From Desulforamulus hydrothermalis Lam5 = DSM 18033 (GTDB taxonomy: Bacteria; Bacillota; Desulfotomaculia; Desulfotomaculales; Desulfotomaculaceae), in contig NZ_CAOS01000013.1 in the NCBI RefSeq assembly GCF_000315365.1, forward strand, positions 124,001 through 188,000: a DNA stretch of 64,000 nucleotides, read 5' to 3'. Numbering within the stretch: the stretch's first letter is position 1; each line of letters opens with the position of its first letter. A program made the position numbers and the translations under genes. Below are positions 1-7,796 of the stretch, piece after piece. The notes beneath the pieces are model-generated. The model was not told the DNA's origin and made no database searches. It saw only the letters and a program-made list of their open reading frames with translations.

Positions 1-232
1 TATGATCCCCTTTAGCTCCGGTCTACGCACCGACAGCACTATGATTCGCTCCGTTCGCCATTGATGTCGCCTCAAACGGGCCATCCTGGCCCGGTTCGGC
101 TGGCGCCCACGTCCTGTGGGCGCCACCCCAATGGCTCCTACGCTTATCAAGTGCTGTTACCGGTGCTTCGACAAGTCGCCGGCAGGGGATCATAAAACCA
201 CTTTTTTGTTATTACAGCTTTGTATGCATATT
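1..232 (-). repeat. Copy A of the dispersed terminator-associated element, cut by window start
   Basis: This non-coding copy lies in the minus orientation relative to the reference copy at 33292-33554. The inner inverted-repeat motif TATGATCCCC is at the window edge and GGGGATCATAAAACCAC lies near 186-202. Between them are the internal hairpin GGCGCCCAC/GTGGGCGCC and the CGGGCC/GGCCCG hairpin. The outer end on the right is degraded and the other end is outside the window. Short ORFs across it are shadows. Confidence 0.8.
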
Positions 233-285
233 GCACAGTGTTAACCAATGACTGCTTTCTTCGACATTAGTTTTGGAAATTTTTA

Positions 286-315
286 GCAGGAATTCCCGGA
301 GATAAAATAGAAAAT
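286..315 (+). promoter_or_regulatory. Sigma-H-like promoter of the spoIIA operon
   Basis: GCAGGAATT (286-294) fits the sigma-H -35 consensus RnAGGAwWW. It is followed by 12 nt and then ATAGAAAAT (307-315), which fits RnnGAATww. In Bacillus the spoIIA operon is driven by sigma-H, so the match is where family knowledge predicts it. It places the transcript start a few bases after 315, which argues against translation from the ATG at 314 and for the ATG at 356. Judged by eye only. Confidence 0.55.
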
Positions 316-355
316 GGCATGGCAGGGAATTTCTTGGGAAGGGGAGACTGTCGGG

Positions 356-694
356 ATGCATTTAGATATGGAATATCAACAGGAAACCTTGCTGGTTCGC
401 CTGGGAGGAGATTTAGACCTGGGTGTGGCCGATCAATTGCGTAAAACTTTAGATAATCAATTAGATGAAAAAAAAATAAAAAATTTAATTTTAAATTTAA
501 ACCGGGTAACCTTTATCGACAGTTCCGGTTTAGGGGTAATTTTAGGACGATACAAGCGTTTGGCTAATCAAGGAGGTAAAGTTATCCTGGTGGGGGCACA
601 ACCGCAGGTGAAAAGAATATTAGAGCTGTCCGGCCTGCTGCAGATTATGGAAGATTATCCTGACGAGCCCAAGGCATTGAGCAAGATTGTTTAA
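356..694 (+). CDS. spoIIAA: Anti-sigma F factor antagonist SpoIIAA
   Basis: A 112-residue STAS-domain protein. When dephosphorylated it binds the kinase SpoIIAB and frees sigma F in the forespore. The phospho-acceptor motif IDSSGLGVILGRYK is intact, with Ser57 as the expected phosphorylated residue. The start at 356 was chosen because AAGGGGAG (339-346) is well spaced and the N-terminus (MHLDMEY) then aligns with B. subtilis SpoIIAA; an in-frame ATG at 314 lies inside the putative sigma-H promoter. First gene of spoIIAA-spoIIAB-sigF; the stop at 694 is next to the spoIIAB ribosome binding site, which suggests coupled translation. Confidence 0.95.
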   Translation: MHLDMEYQQETLLVRLGGDLDLGVADQLRKTLDNQLDEKKIKNLILNLNRVTFIDSSGLGVILGRYKRLANQGGKVILVGAQPQVKRILELSGLLQIMEDYPDEPKALSKIV

Positions 695-707
695 AGGAGT
701 GGTGGCG

Positions 708-1154
708 GTGAAGATGCTTAACCGGTGTACCCTGGAGTTTGCCAGCCAACCGGAAAATGTGGCCTTTGCCCGGGTGGCTGTGGCAGCTTTTGCCTCGCAG
801 CTGGATTATACTTTGCCCGAATTAGAAGAAATAAAGGTAGCTGTTTCAGAAGCAGTGGGCAATGCAATTATTCATGGTTACCGCAATAAACCGGACGAAA
901 CGGTACAGGTAAAAGTTGTTATTTACAAAAGCGGCATTGAAATTCAGGTGGTGGATCAGGGCTGCGGCATTGCTGACATTGATTTGGCCATGCAGCCGGC
1001 TTACTCCAGCGACCCGGAACGAATGGGACTGGGCTTTGTTTTCATGCGTTCATTCAGTGATCGCCTGCAGGTGGTATCTGCGCCGGGTCAGGGGACCACA
1101 GTAATCATGTTTAAACACATCAAAATGCGCAAAGCCAAAGCCCGGGCAAATTAA
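708..1154 (+). CDS. spoIIAB: Anti-sigma F factor / serine kinase SpoIIAB
   Basis: A GHKL-type ATPase of 148 residues that holds sigma F inactive and phosphorylates SpoIIAA. Visible motifs are the N-box (SEAVGNAIIHGY), the G1 box (DQGCGI) and the G2 region (MGLGF). The GTG at 708 was chosen because AGGAG (695-699) lies 8 nt upstream and the product then starts VKMLNRCTLEF, like B. subtilis MKNEMHLEF; upstream in-frame codons are before or inside this site. Length matches the family. Middle gene of the spoIIA operon. Confidence 0.95.
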   Translation: MKMLNRCTLEFASQPENVAFARVAVAAFASQLDYTLPELEEIKVAVSEAVGNAIIHGYRNKPDETVQVKVVIYKSGIEIQVVDQGCGIADIDLAMQPAYSSDPERMGLGFVFMRSFSDRLQVVSAPGQGTTVIMFKHIKMRKAKARAN

Positions 1155-1172
1155 AACAAAGGCGGGCTGCCT

Positions 1173-1955
1173 ATGAGTTCAACCAGGTTACTGGAAATGA
1201 ATCTTCCCCGTTTTCCCCTGCTTAGCGACAAAGAGATGAGAAAACTGTTAAAAAAAGCTCAGGCCGGGGATACAGAAGCCAGGGAACGATTGGTAAACTG
1301 CAATTTAAAATTAGTTTTTAATTTAGTGCAGCGCTTTAATAATCGTGGTTACGAGCTGGAAGACCTGTTTCAAATCGGCTGTATCGGATTAATGAAGGCC
1401 ATAGACAAGTTTGATTTGTCCTATGATGTTAAATTTTCCACCTATGCGGTGCCTATGATTGTGGGTGAGATAAGACGCTTTCTACGGGATGACAGTCCGG
1501 TCAAGGTAAGCCGTTCCTTAAAGGAAACAGCCTATAAAATCCAGCAAACCAGGGATCGCCTGACAGCCAGACTGGGGCGTGAACCCTCCATCAATGAAAT
1601 TGCTGACGAGCTGGGGTTTGGCCGTGAAGAAGTTGTCAATGCTCTGGAAGCTGCCCAAACCCCCACTTCAATTTACGAAACGCTGCATCAAGATGACGGT
1701 GATCCCATTTATATTTTAGACCAGTTAAGCGGTGAGGCGGACGGTGACGCTCCCTGGCTGGAAAAATTGGCGGTTAAGCAACTGTTGATTGAACTGCCGG
1801 AAAGGGACAGGCAGATATTATTATGGAGATTTTTTGAGGATAAGACACAGTCTGAAGTAGCCCTCCGGCTGGGTCTTTCACAGGTACAGGTATCACGACT
1901 GGAACGCCAGGCCCTGAAAAAGTTAAAAGAATTAATACAACAAACCGGCAGCTGA
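1173..1955 (+). CDS. sigF: RNA polymerase sporulation sigma factor F
   Basis: A 260-residue sigma-70-family protein, the first forespore-specific sigma factor. Region 2 contains ELEDLFQIGCIGLMKAIDKF and the -10-recognition segment; region 3 (PSINEIADELG) and the region 4 helix-turn-helix (SEVALRLGLSQVQVSRLE) are complete. It is third in the spoIIA operon, 18 nt after spoIIAB, and is followed at once by an intrinsic terminator. Its targets in other Firmicutes include sigG, spoIIR and spoIIQ; none of these is in this window. Confidence 0.96.
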   Translation: MSSTRLLEMNLPRFPLLSDKEMRKLLKKAQAGDTEARERLVNCNLKLVFNLVQRFNNRGYELEDLFQIGCIGLMKAIDKFDLSYDVKFSTYAVPMIVGEIRRFLRDDSPVKVSRSLKETAYKIQQTRDRLTARLGREPSINEIADELGFGREEVVNALEAAQTPTSIYETLHQDDGDPIYILDQLSGEADGDAPWLEKLAVKQLLIELPERDRQILLWRFFEDKTQSEVALRLGLSQVQVSRLERQALKKLKELIQQTGS

Positions 1956-1983
1956 TTCGTTGGGGTAAGCTGCCGGTTTTTAT
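1942..1983 (+). terminator. Intrinsic terminator after sigF
   Basis: The 12-bp arms AAACCGGCAGCT (1942-1953) and AGCTGCCGGTTT (1968-1979) are followed by TTAT. The left arm overlaps the last codons of sigF. Confidence 0.85.
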
Positions 1984-1999
1984 TTGCCTGAAGGGAAAA

Positions 2000-2028
2000 G
2001 AATAAAATTAAGTGTTTAACACATAATA
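2000..2028 (+). promoter_or_regulatory. Sigma-G-like promoter of the spoVA operon
   Basis: GAATA (2000-2004), 17 nt, then CATAATA (2022-2028) matches the forespore sigma-G pattern GMATR-N17/18-CATNMTA. B. subtilis spoVA is sigma-G dependent, so this is where such a promoter is expected. Mobile-element copy B lies between this promoter and spoVAC and would therefore be part of the spoVA 5' leader. Confidence 0.55.
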
Positions 2029-2066
2029 CCTTTAAGTTTGCAATTTAAAATTAACAGGTGTCGCTA

Positions 2067-2298
2067 CAGCTTGTAGAAAAGGTGGTAAAACAAAATTGAG
2101 GTGGTTTTGTGGTCCCCTGCCAGCAATTTATCGAACAGCACTTGATGTGGCGAAACAGCCGTTGGGGTGGCGACGGCGGGAAGTGGGCGCCGGTCAAACC
2201 GGACAGGAGGGCCGGTTTGGATGGGAGCAAATCATTGTGCTGTCGGAGCATCGACCGGAGCCAAAGGGGATCATCATCCAGCGGTTGCAGGGACACCC
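2067..2298 (+). mobile_element. Copy B of the dispersed element, inserted in the spoVA leader
   Basis: A 232-bp diverged copy flanked by 16-nt direct repeats (2051-2066 and 2299-2314; one mismatch, core TTAACAGGTGTC). The left end CAGCTTGTAG and inner motif GGTGGTTTTGTGGTCCCCT resemble the consensus ends. The right part keeps GTGCTGTCGG and GGAGCCAAAGGGGATCAT. It is more diverged than copies F, I, J and L, so probably older. Unlike those, its target is not an obvious terminator. Short ORFs across it are not conserved between copies. Confidence 0.75.
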
Positions 2299-2332
2299 TT
2301 AACAGGTGTCCCTAAAACTATCACAGTAAGGG

Positions 2333-2806
2333 GTGGCGAAACAAACCATGAAATTCCCCCATCTCTTTGAAATGCAGCAAGAAATGTATAAAAAGCTGGT
2401 GCAGCAGGTTAAGCCTAAACCGCGGGTGGTGCAAAACGGGGTCATGGCTTTTTTGGCGGGAGGAGCCATTTGTGCCATGGGACAGCTGTTGTGTGATTTT
2501 TTTGCGGCACGGCAACTGCCGGCCCAGGATGCCGGTTTGGCCGCCACAGTAATATTGATCTTGCTGGCAGCTTTGTTAACGGGTGCGGGCATCTATAATG
2601 ACATTGCCAGGTATGCCGGCGCCGGGGTGATTGTTCCCATTACCGGCTTTGCTAACTCAATGGTAGCTCCGGCAATGGAGTTCCGCAGCGAAGGTATGGT
2701 TTTTGGGGTGGGGGCCAGGTTGTTTTCCATTGCCGGCCCGGTGCTGGTGTTTGGAATTGTCAGTGCCTGGCTGGTGGGTTTAATTGCGCTGGTATTTTCG
2801 CTCTAA
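2333..2806 (+). CDS. spoVAC: Stage V sporulation protein AC
   Basis: A 157-residue membrane protein of the SpoVA complex, which moves Ca-dipicolinate into the developing spore and releases it at germination. Three to four hydrophobic segments are visible, for example around residues 36-55, 68-90 and 130-155, with the family motif AGAGVIVPITGFANSM. The start is uncertain: GTG 2333 or ATG 2348 (MKFPHLFEM). First gene of spoVAC-AD-AEB-AEA-AF; the operon promoter appears to lie beyond the inserted element upstream. Confidence 0.93.
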   Translation: MAKQTMKFPHLFEMQQEMYKKLVQQVKPKPRVVQNGVMAFLAGGAICAMGQLLCDFFAARQLPAQDAGLAATVILILLAALLTGAGIYNDIARYAGAGVIVPITGFANSMVAPAMEFRSEGMVFGVGARLFSIAGPVLVFGIVSAWLVGLIALVFSL

Positions 2807-2858
2807 AAATACAGTTTAAGGGCGGTGTCATGACATAAAGGCAGGGAAAAAAGTTGGC

Positions 2859-3842
2859 TTGCAAACCGTGGCCTTCTGTAATCCCCCGGTTATCCTGGCT
2901 GCCGCCTGCATCGTGGGGCCCCGGGAGGGAGAGGGACCGCTGCAGGGTTTCTTTGATAAAGTTCTGGATGATATGTATTACGGTGAAAAAACCTGGGAGA
3001 AAGCGGAACAAAAGATACTGGAAGAAACCATGCGGCTGGCTTTGCAAAAGACCTCTTTAAAAACCGAGGATATTGATTTTATGCTGGCCGGAGACCTGAC
3101 CAACCAAATTATTGCAGCCAATTTTACGGCCAGAAATCTGGCCATACCCTTTCTGGGGCTTTACGGTGCCTGTGCCACCATGTATGAAGGGTTGGTTTTG
3201 GGCAGTGTGCTGATTGACGGGGGATTTGCCCGTTATGTGTTGGTAGGTGCTTCCAGTCATTATGCTACAGCTGAGCGGCAGTTTCGCTTTCCCACAGAGC
3301 AGGGCGTGCAAAAGCCCTTATCGGCCCAACAAACAGTTACCGGTGCCGGGGCGGTAGTTTTGGCAGCCCGGGGTCAAGGACCGCGCATTACTCATGCCAC
3401 GGTGGGCAAAGTAATGGATTTTGGCACAGGAGATGCCAGCGATATGGGGGCGGCCATGGCCCCGGCCGCCGCAGCGACCCTTTTGCAGCACTGTCAGGAT
3501 ACCGGGCGCCGGCCGGATGCTTATGATCTGATTGTCACCGGTGATCTGGGCCTATATGGCCGGGAACTGGTGATAAAACTGTTAGAGCAAAGAGAAATAA
3601 AGCTGCTTGACAACTATCAAGATTGCGGGGTGTTAATCTTTAACCGTGATACCTATGCCGGGGGCAGCGGTTGTGCTTGCTCCGCAGTGGTTACCTGCGG
3701 ATATATCCTGAACCGCATCAACCAGGGTGAAATAAAAAATTTTTTGGGTATCGGCACCGGCGCCCTGCTTTCAACTTGCAGCTGCCTGCAGGGAGAATCT
3801 ATTCCCGGCATTGGCCATGCTGTAGCCATAGAGGCGGGCTAA
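2859..3842 (+). CDS. spoVAD: Stage V sporulation protein AD
   Basis: A thiolase-fold protein of about 327 residues; SpoVAD binds dipicolinic acid in the SpoVA complex. Visible family segments include DIDFMLAGDLTNQ, GACATMYEGL and ATAERQFRFPTE. The TTG at 2859 is the first conventional start codon in the frame, with AGGCAGGG upstream. The frame is open further upstream and encodes KKVGLQTVAF, which resembles the usual SpoVAD N-terminus, so the true start may be a few codons earlier at a non-standard codon. Internal gene of the spoVA operon. Confidence 0.93.
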   Translation: MQTVAFCNPPVILAAACIVGPREGEGPLQGFFDKVLDDMYYGEKTWEKAEQKILEETMRLALQKTSLKTEDIDFMLAGDLTNQIIAANFTARNLAIPFLGLYGACATMYEGLVLGSVLIDGGFARYVLVGASSHYATAERQFRFPTEQGVQKPLSAQQTVTGAGAVVLAARGQGPRITHATVGKVMDFGTGDASDMGAAMAPAAAATLLQHCQDTGRRPDAYDLIVTGDLGLYGRELVIKLLEQREIKLLDNYQDCGVLIFNRDTYAGGSGCACSAVVTCGYILNRINQGEIKNFLGIGTGALLSTCSCLQGESIPGIGHAVAIEAG

Positions 3843-3854
3843 GGAGGGTTCTTC

Positions 3855-4208
3855 ATGTTGGTCAAGGCTTTTCTGGTGGGAGGTGTTATTTGTTTAATCG
3901 GGCAGTTGATCATGGATTTAACCAGCTATAAAGTTACGCCCGGGCATATTTTGGTTGGTTTTGTGACAGCCGGAGTCTTTCTCAGTGCCCTGGGACTTTA
4001 CCAGCCGCTGGTGGATTTTGCCGGAGCCGGTGCCACCGTACCTCTGACCGGGTTTGGACATTTACTGGCCCAGGGTGCCATAGAGGAAGCGCGTCGCACC
4101 GGCCTGGGGGGGGTTTTTCGGGGAGCCGTCAACGCTGCAGCGGGTGGCCTGACAGCGGCAGTGGTATTTGGTTACCTGGCGGCCCTGCTGTTCAGACCAA
4201 AGGGGTAG
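3855..4208 (+). CDS. spoVAEB: Stage V sporulation protein AEB
   Basis: A 117-residue protein that is almost entirely hydrophobic, the second small membrane component of the SpoVA channel. It is related to SpoVAC through the shared motif AGAGATVPLTGFGHLL. ATG start with AAGGAGG at 3841-3847. Follows spoVAD by 12 nt. Confidence 0.93.
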   Translation: MLVKAFLVGGVICLIGQLIMDLTSYKVTPGHILVGFVTAGVFLSALGLYQPLVDFAGAGATVPLTGFGHLLAQGAIEEARRTGLGGVFRGAVNAAAGGLTAAVVFGYLAALLFRPKG

Positions 4209-4217
4209 GTGTTAGCG

Positions 4218-4793
4218 GTGAACCAGAAAAGACATGTCATCCTGGTAACTGACGGTGATTTGGCGGCCCGCCGCGCCCTGGAAACGGCGGCCAAAAATAT
4301 CGGGGCCAGGTGTATTTCGATGTCTGCCGGCAATCCGACCCGCTTGAACGGGCAGCAGTTGCTTGAACTGATCAAGGCGGCTCCTCATGACCCGGTAATT
4401 GTAATGTTTGACGATAAAGGGGTAGCCGGCGAGGGGCAGGGGGAAAAAGCCCTGCTGGAGATTTATAACTGCCCGGATATTAATGTGCTGGGGGTGCTGG
4501 CTGTAGCATCTAATTCCCATTGTCATGAGGCGGCTCGGGTGGATGTTTCGGTCACCGCTGCCGGCGAGGTGGTGCAGGAGGCAGTGACCAAAGAAGGTAA
4601 AGCAACCCGGGGCAAAGAGCTGCAGGGAGATACGGTAGGAATCATTAACCGCCTGGCATTTCCTGTAGTGGTGGGTGTTGGGGATGTTGGCAAAATGCTT
4701 GGGGCGGACGACTATCATATGGGGGCGCCGGTAACCACCAAGGCTTTGCAGGAAATTATAAAAAGGAGTGGCTTTAAATGGCAGCAACCGTAA
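4218..4793 (+). CDS. spoVAEA: Stage V sporulation protein AEA
   Basis: A soluble protein of about 191 residues of the SpoVAEA type. It shows VILVTDGDLAARRALETAA, ISMSAGNPTRL, VIVMFDDKGVAGEGQGEKAL and VVVGVGDVGKM, all typical of the family. Its biochemical role is not established. The GTG at 4218 was chosen because the N-terminus then begins VNQKRHVILVTDG like Bacillus homologues; the GTG at 4209 is too close to any ribosome binding site. The 3' end overlaps spoVAF by 16 nt. Confidence 0.9.
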   Translation: MNQKRHVILVTDGDLAARRALETAAKNIGARCISMSAGNPTRLNGQQLLELIKAAPHDPVIVMFDDKGVAGEGQGEKALLEIYNCPDINVLGVLAVASNSHCHEAARVDVSVTAAGEVVQEAVTKEGKATRGKELQGDTVGIINRLAFPVVVGVGDVGKMLGADDYHMGAPVTTKALQEIIKRSGFKWQQP

Positions 4794-6304
4794 AAGAAGC
4801 ACCCAGAGTATCGGCTAATTTAGAGAGAAATATTGCCTACTTGAACAGCACCTTGGGTTACGGTAAAAGTTTTGACATTGTATTAAGGCGTTTTAATGTG
4901 GCCGGCAAAGAAATTGCCATGTATTTTGTTAACGGTTTTGTTAAAGATGATGTGATGGCATTAATTTTGCGCAACCTGGATGAACTAAAAAGAAGCGATG
5001 TTAGCCCTAACAGCTTGCAAAAACTGTTTAACGAGCACATCAATCACATCCAGGTGGAAGCGGTCGACGATTTGGAAAAGGTCATTGACCAGGTTTTAAG
5101 CGGTCCCCTGGCCCTGTTAATAGACGGTGAGGAACAGGCCTTAATTATTGATCTGCGGATATATCCTTCCCGTGCGCCCCAGGAACCGGATTTGGAAAAG
5201 GTGGTACGGGGGCCCAGAGACGGTTTTGTAGAAACTATTTTAATGAACACACTGCTTATCAGAAGGCGCCTGCGCGACCCCCGCCTGCGCAATGAAGTAA
5301 TGCAAGTGGGTACCCGGTCGAAAACAGACATTGTTATTTCTTACATTGAAGATATAGCTAACCCGGAACTGGTAAAAAAAGTAAAGGAAAATTTGCAAAA
5401 GGTTAAGATTGACGGTATACCCATGGCAGAAAAGGCCATTGAAGAATTAATCCAACCGGGTAGATTCGGCCATCTTTTTCCCAAGGTACGCTTTACCGAA
5501 CGGCCTGATGTGGCGGTGGCCCACTTGCTGGAAGGGAGAATTTTAGTGATGGTGGATACCTCCCCCAGCATGATTATTACTCCCTGTACCTTGTGGGATC
5601 ATCTGCAGGCGGCAGAGGAATACCGGCAAGGCCCGCCGGTGGGAGTATATATCCGCTGGGTACGTTATCTGGGGGTGCTGGCAGCTCTGTTTTTGTTGCC
5701 TTTATGGTTTTTATTTGCCGTCCAACCGGAATTGCTGCCTCCCTCTCTAAGATTTATCGGACCTAATGAACCGGGTAAAATACCCCTGATCGGCCAGTTT
5801 GTGACGGCGGAATTAGCCATCGATATGATCCGGCTGGCCACTGTACATACACCTTCGCCGCTGGCTACCTCAACAGGCATCATCGCGGCATTGCTGGTGG
5901 GTGATGTGGCCATCTCGGTGGGATTGTTTAATGCCGAAGTTGTAATGTATACTGCTATTGCTGCGGTGGCATCCTTTATGATTCCCAGCTACGAAATGAG
6001 TTGGGCCATCAGGATTGTCCGGTTGTTCCTCTTGCTGGCGGCCGCTGCTTTTAAGCTGCCGGGTTTAATTATCGCCACTCTGCTGGTGCTGGTCTACCTG
6101 GTTCGTACCAAATCCCTTGATGTTCCTTATATGTGGCCCTTATTCCCCTTTAATGCCAAAGAAATGCTGGCAGTTCTGGTGCGCACCCCGGTGGCTGTGA
6201 GAAACACCAGGCCGGCCGTTTTTCGCCCGCAGGATGTCATCAGGCAGGCAGCGCCGGCAGCCGCCCGTAAGCCTGAGGAAAAGCCAAAGGACCGAATAAA
6301 GTAA
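4778..6304 (+). CDS. spoVAF: Stage V sporulation protein AF (GerA-family)
   Basis: A 508-residue protein related to the GerA-type A-subunits of germinant receptors. It has a soluble N-terminal half followed by membrane helices from about residue 300. Family motifs include ILMNTLLIRRRLRDP, VMVDTSPSMIITPCTLWDHL and EMSWAIRIVRLFLLLAAA. In Bacillus spores SpoVAF modulates germination through nutrient receptors. ATG start with AAAGGAG inside spoVAEA. Last gene of the operon, followed by a terminator. Confidence 0.94.
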   Translation: MAATVKEAPRVSANLERNIAYLNSTLGYGKSFDIVLRRFNVAGKEIAMYFVNGFVKDDVMALILRNLDELKRSDVSPNSLQKLFNEHINHIQVEAVDDLEKVIDQVLSGPLALLIDGEEQALIIDLRIYPSRAPQEPDLEKVVRGPRDGFVETILMNTLLIRRRLRDPRLRNEVMQVGTRSKTDIVISYIEDIANPELVKKVKENLQKVKIDGIPMAEKAIEELIQPGRFGHLFPKVRFTERPDVAVAHLLEGRILVMVDTSPSMIITPCTLWDHLQAAEEYRQGPPVGVYIRWVRYLGVLAALFLLPLWFLFAVQPELLPPSLRFIGPNEPGKIPLIGQFVTAELAIDMIRLATVHTPSPLATSTGIIAALLVGDVAISVGLFNAEVVMYTAIAAVASFMIPSYEMSWAIRIVRLFLLLAAAAFKLPGLIIATLLVLVYLVRTKSLDVPYMWPLFPFNAKEMLAVLVRTPVAVRNTRPAVFRPQDVIRQAAPAAARKPEEKPKDRIK

Positions 6305-6332
6305 AGTTTCCGGCCGCAAGAGTTTAAAAGGC

Positions 6333-6376
6333 AATCATCCCGTCCCACTTTAATAGTGAAACGGGATGATTTTTTA
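6333..6376 (+). terminator. Intrinsic terminator of the spoVA operon
   Basis: The 11-bp arms AATCATCCCGT (6333-6343) and ACGGGATGATT (6361-6371), with an inner CACT/AGTG stem, are followed by TTTTT. A remnant of the dispersed element starts about 10 nt later. Confidence 0.85.
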
Positions 6377-6385
6377 TTGTTTTTG

Positions 6386-6490
6386 GGCAGCTCTTTTCGC
6401 TTTCAAGCGCTGTTGCCGGTAGTTCGACAAGATTGGCAGGGGCTCAAAAAACACCCCTGCGTTGTTATTTACACCTTTGTCTGCAGCCTG
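6386..6490 (-). repeat. Copy C of the dispersed element (half-element remnant)
   Basis: Only the segment corresponding to one end remains: TTTCGCTTTCAAGCGCTGTT, TTCGACAAG, GGCAGGGG and the outer end ACCTTTGTCTGCAGCCTG. It is clearly diverged. It lies directly behind the spoVA terminator, and no second copy of that hairpin is seen on its other side. Confidence 0.65.
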
Positions 6491-6510
6491 CTTATATTGG
6501 CATACAATTA

Positions 6511-7101
6511 TTATTTTATGCCGGTTATCTGTTGATAATCAGACGGGGTGTTGACGTTAAAGAAAATGCGATCCCAATTATACTCTGGGTGTTGTGCAAA
6601 ATCAAAATAATTTATGTTAACCCATTGATAAAATGATGTTATTTTTGGCTGTCCGTTTTGCAAGGATTTTTCCACCGCAGGCAAGCACTCTTTGCTGTAG
6701 GCTGCGTACAGCGGTTGCAGAAAAGCGCCCAGCCGGGGGACAACCCCTTGATAAGAGTGCAGCAGTTGAGTCAACTGCCAGGCCAGCCGGGGGTCAATAA
6801 AAGGCATATCACAGGCTGTAAAAAAAGCCCCGGCTGAGGAGATGTGAGTAAGGCCGCTGTGAATGCCAGCCAAGGGGCCCTGGTTGAGAAAAATATCACT
6901 ATAAACAGGCAAGCCAAAACGGGCATAAACTTGAGGTTGGTTGCTGATAATGATTACTTCTTTAAAATAAGGTGTCAGGCGGTCAATAATTATTTGCATA
7001 ATTGATTTGCCGTTTATCTGCAGCAGGGCTTTATTGGTTTGCATGCGGCGGCTGCTGCCGCCGGCCAGAATAACTGCGGCAAAGTTAGTTTGATCAGTCA
7101 C
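6511..7101 (-). CDS. mobA: Molybdenum cofactor guanylyltransferase MobA
   Basis: A 196-residue nucleotidyltransferase that attaches GMP to molybdopterin to make the bis-MGD cofactor. It has the GTP-binding signature AGGSSRRMQTNKALL near the N-terminus and TACDMPFIDP for metal binding. It is divergent from the adjacent formate dehydrogenase cluster, whose catalytic subunit needs this cofactor, so the pairing is functional. Length is normal. Confidence 0.92.
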   Translation of the reverse strand: MTDQTNFAAVILAGGSSRRMQTNKALLQINGKSIMQIIIDRLTPYFKEVIIISNQPQVYARFGLPVYSDIFLNQGPLAGIHSGLTHISSAGAFFTACDMPFIDPRLAWQLTQLLHSYQGVVPRLGAFLQPLYAAYSKECLPAVEKSLQNGQPKITSFYQWVNINYFDFAQHPEYNWDRIFFNVNTPSDYQQITGIK

Positions 7102-7530
7102 TGTTAATCACACTTTCTATAATATTTGCTTACCCATGCTTATTAGTTAACGACTTTAAATTGTGAAAAAAATCCGCAATGCCATAAAGATTGCGATTAA
7201 AGAAGAACTGGCCTGGCAGTAAAAATATTTTAACCCATATTATTGCTAACAGCATTTCCAGTATTTTTTAATTGTTCGGAAAATATATTATTATTATACT
7301 TGAACAATTTTTTTTTGCAAAGGCGGTGATGGATAAACCGGTCCCCTGATGTAAGACAGTTCCCGGACCCCGTGTTAAACGACAATAAGTTTATTAAATT
7401 TTCAGACAGCGTTTTATATTCATGTTGCCAAGCAGCATGTTTGTTGGCATAATGAATACAAGCATAACTTAATACAGGTTGCCGGATACAATCTGCCGGC
7501 AAAACCAAACACAACATAACAGAAAGGGGC
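7102..7530. other. AT-rich intergenic region between mobA and tatA
   Basis: About 430 nt separate the divergent mobA and tatA-fdh units and should hold both promoters. I see no convincing -35/-10 pair and no Moco-riboswitch consensus by eye. An inverted repeat TTGCCG/CGGCAA lies at about 7479-7502, shortly before the tatA ribosome binding site (AGAAAGGGG). The ORF across 7230-7517 (minus) has no family features and is not called. Confidence 0.6.
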
Positions 7531-7749
7531 GTGAACGTCTTCTTCGAGGGAATTTTTCAACCAACCCACTTGTTCCTTATTTTAATTGTGGTCTTGATTA
7601 TCTTCGGACCCGGCAAGCTGCCCGAGGTTGGTAAAGCCATGGGCAAAACAGTCAGTGAGTTCAGGCGGGCAACTTCGGCCAGCTTTGAACAAGAAGAGAA
7701 AAAAGAAAAAGAGAAGTCTGCCAAGGAAAAGGAAGAATCAGACAAATAA
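7531..7749 (+). CDS. tatA: Sec-independent translocase component TatA
   Basis: A 72-residue protein with one membrane helix (about residues 12-27) followed by the FGPGKLPEVGKAMGKTVSEF hinge and amphipathic helix and a charged Lys/Glu-rich tail, the standard TatA/TatE layout. GTG start with AGAAAGGGG upstream. It precedes the Tat-dependent fdhA, and tatC closes the cluster, so it probably serves export of this enzyme. Confidence 0.94.
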   Translation: MNVFFEGIFQPTHLFLILIVVLIIFGPGKLPEVGKAMGKTVSEFRRATSASFEQEEKKEKEKSAKEKEESDK

Positions 7750-7796
7750 CAACCCATATCAAAGAATCCCGGTAAAACCGAGGGGGTTAAGGTTAC

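Noticed and set aside
2051-2370. Small plus- and minus-strand ORFs upstream of spoVAC
   Set aside because: All lie in element copy B in three frames; none has a family signature.
7230-7517. Minus-strand 95-residue ORF in the mobA-tatA gap
   Set aside because: No good ribosome binding site, unusual composition, and it would occupy the region expected to contain the tatA-fdh promoter.
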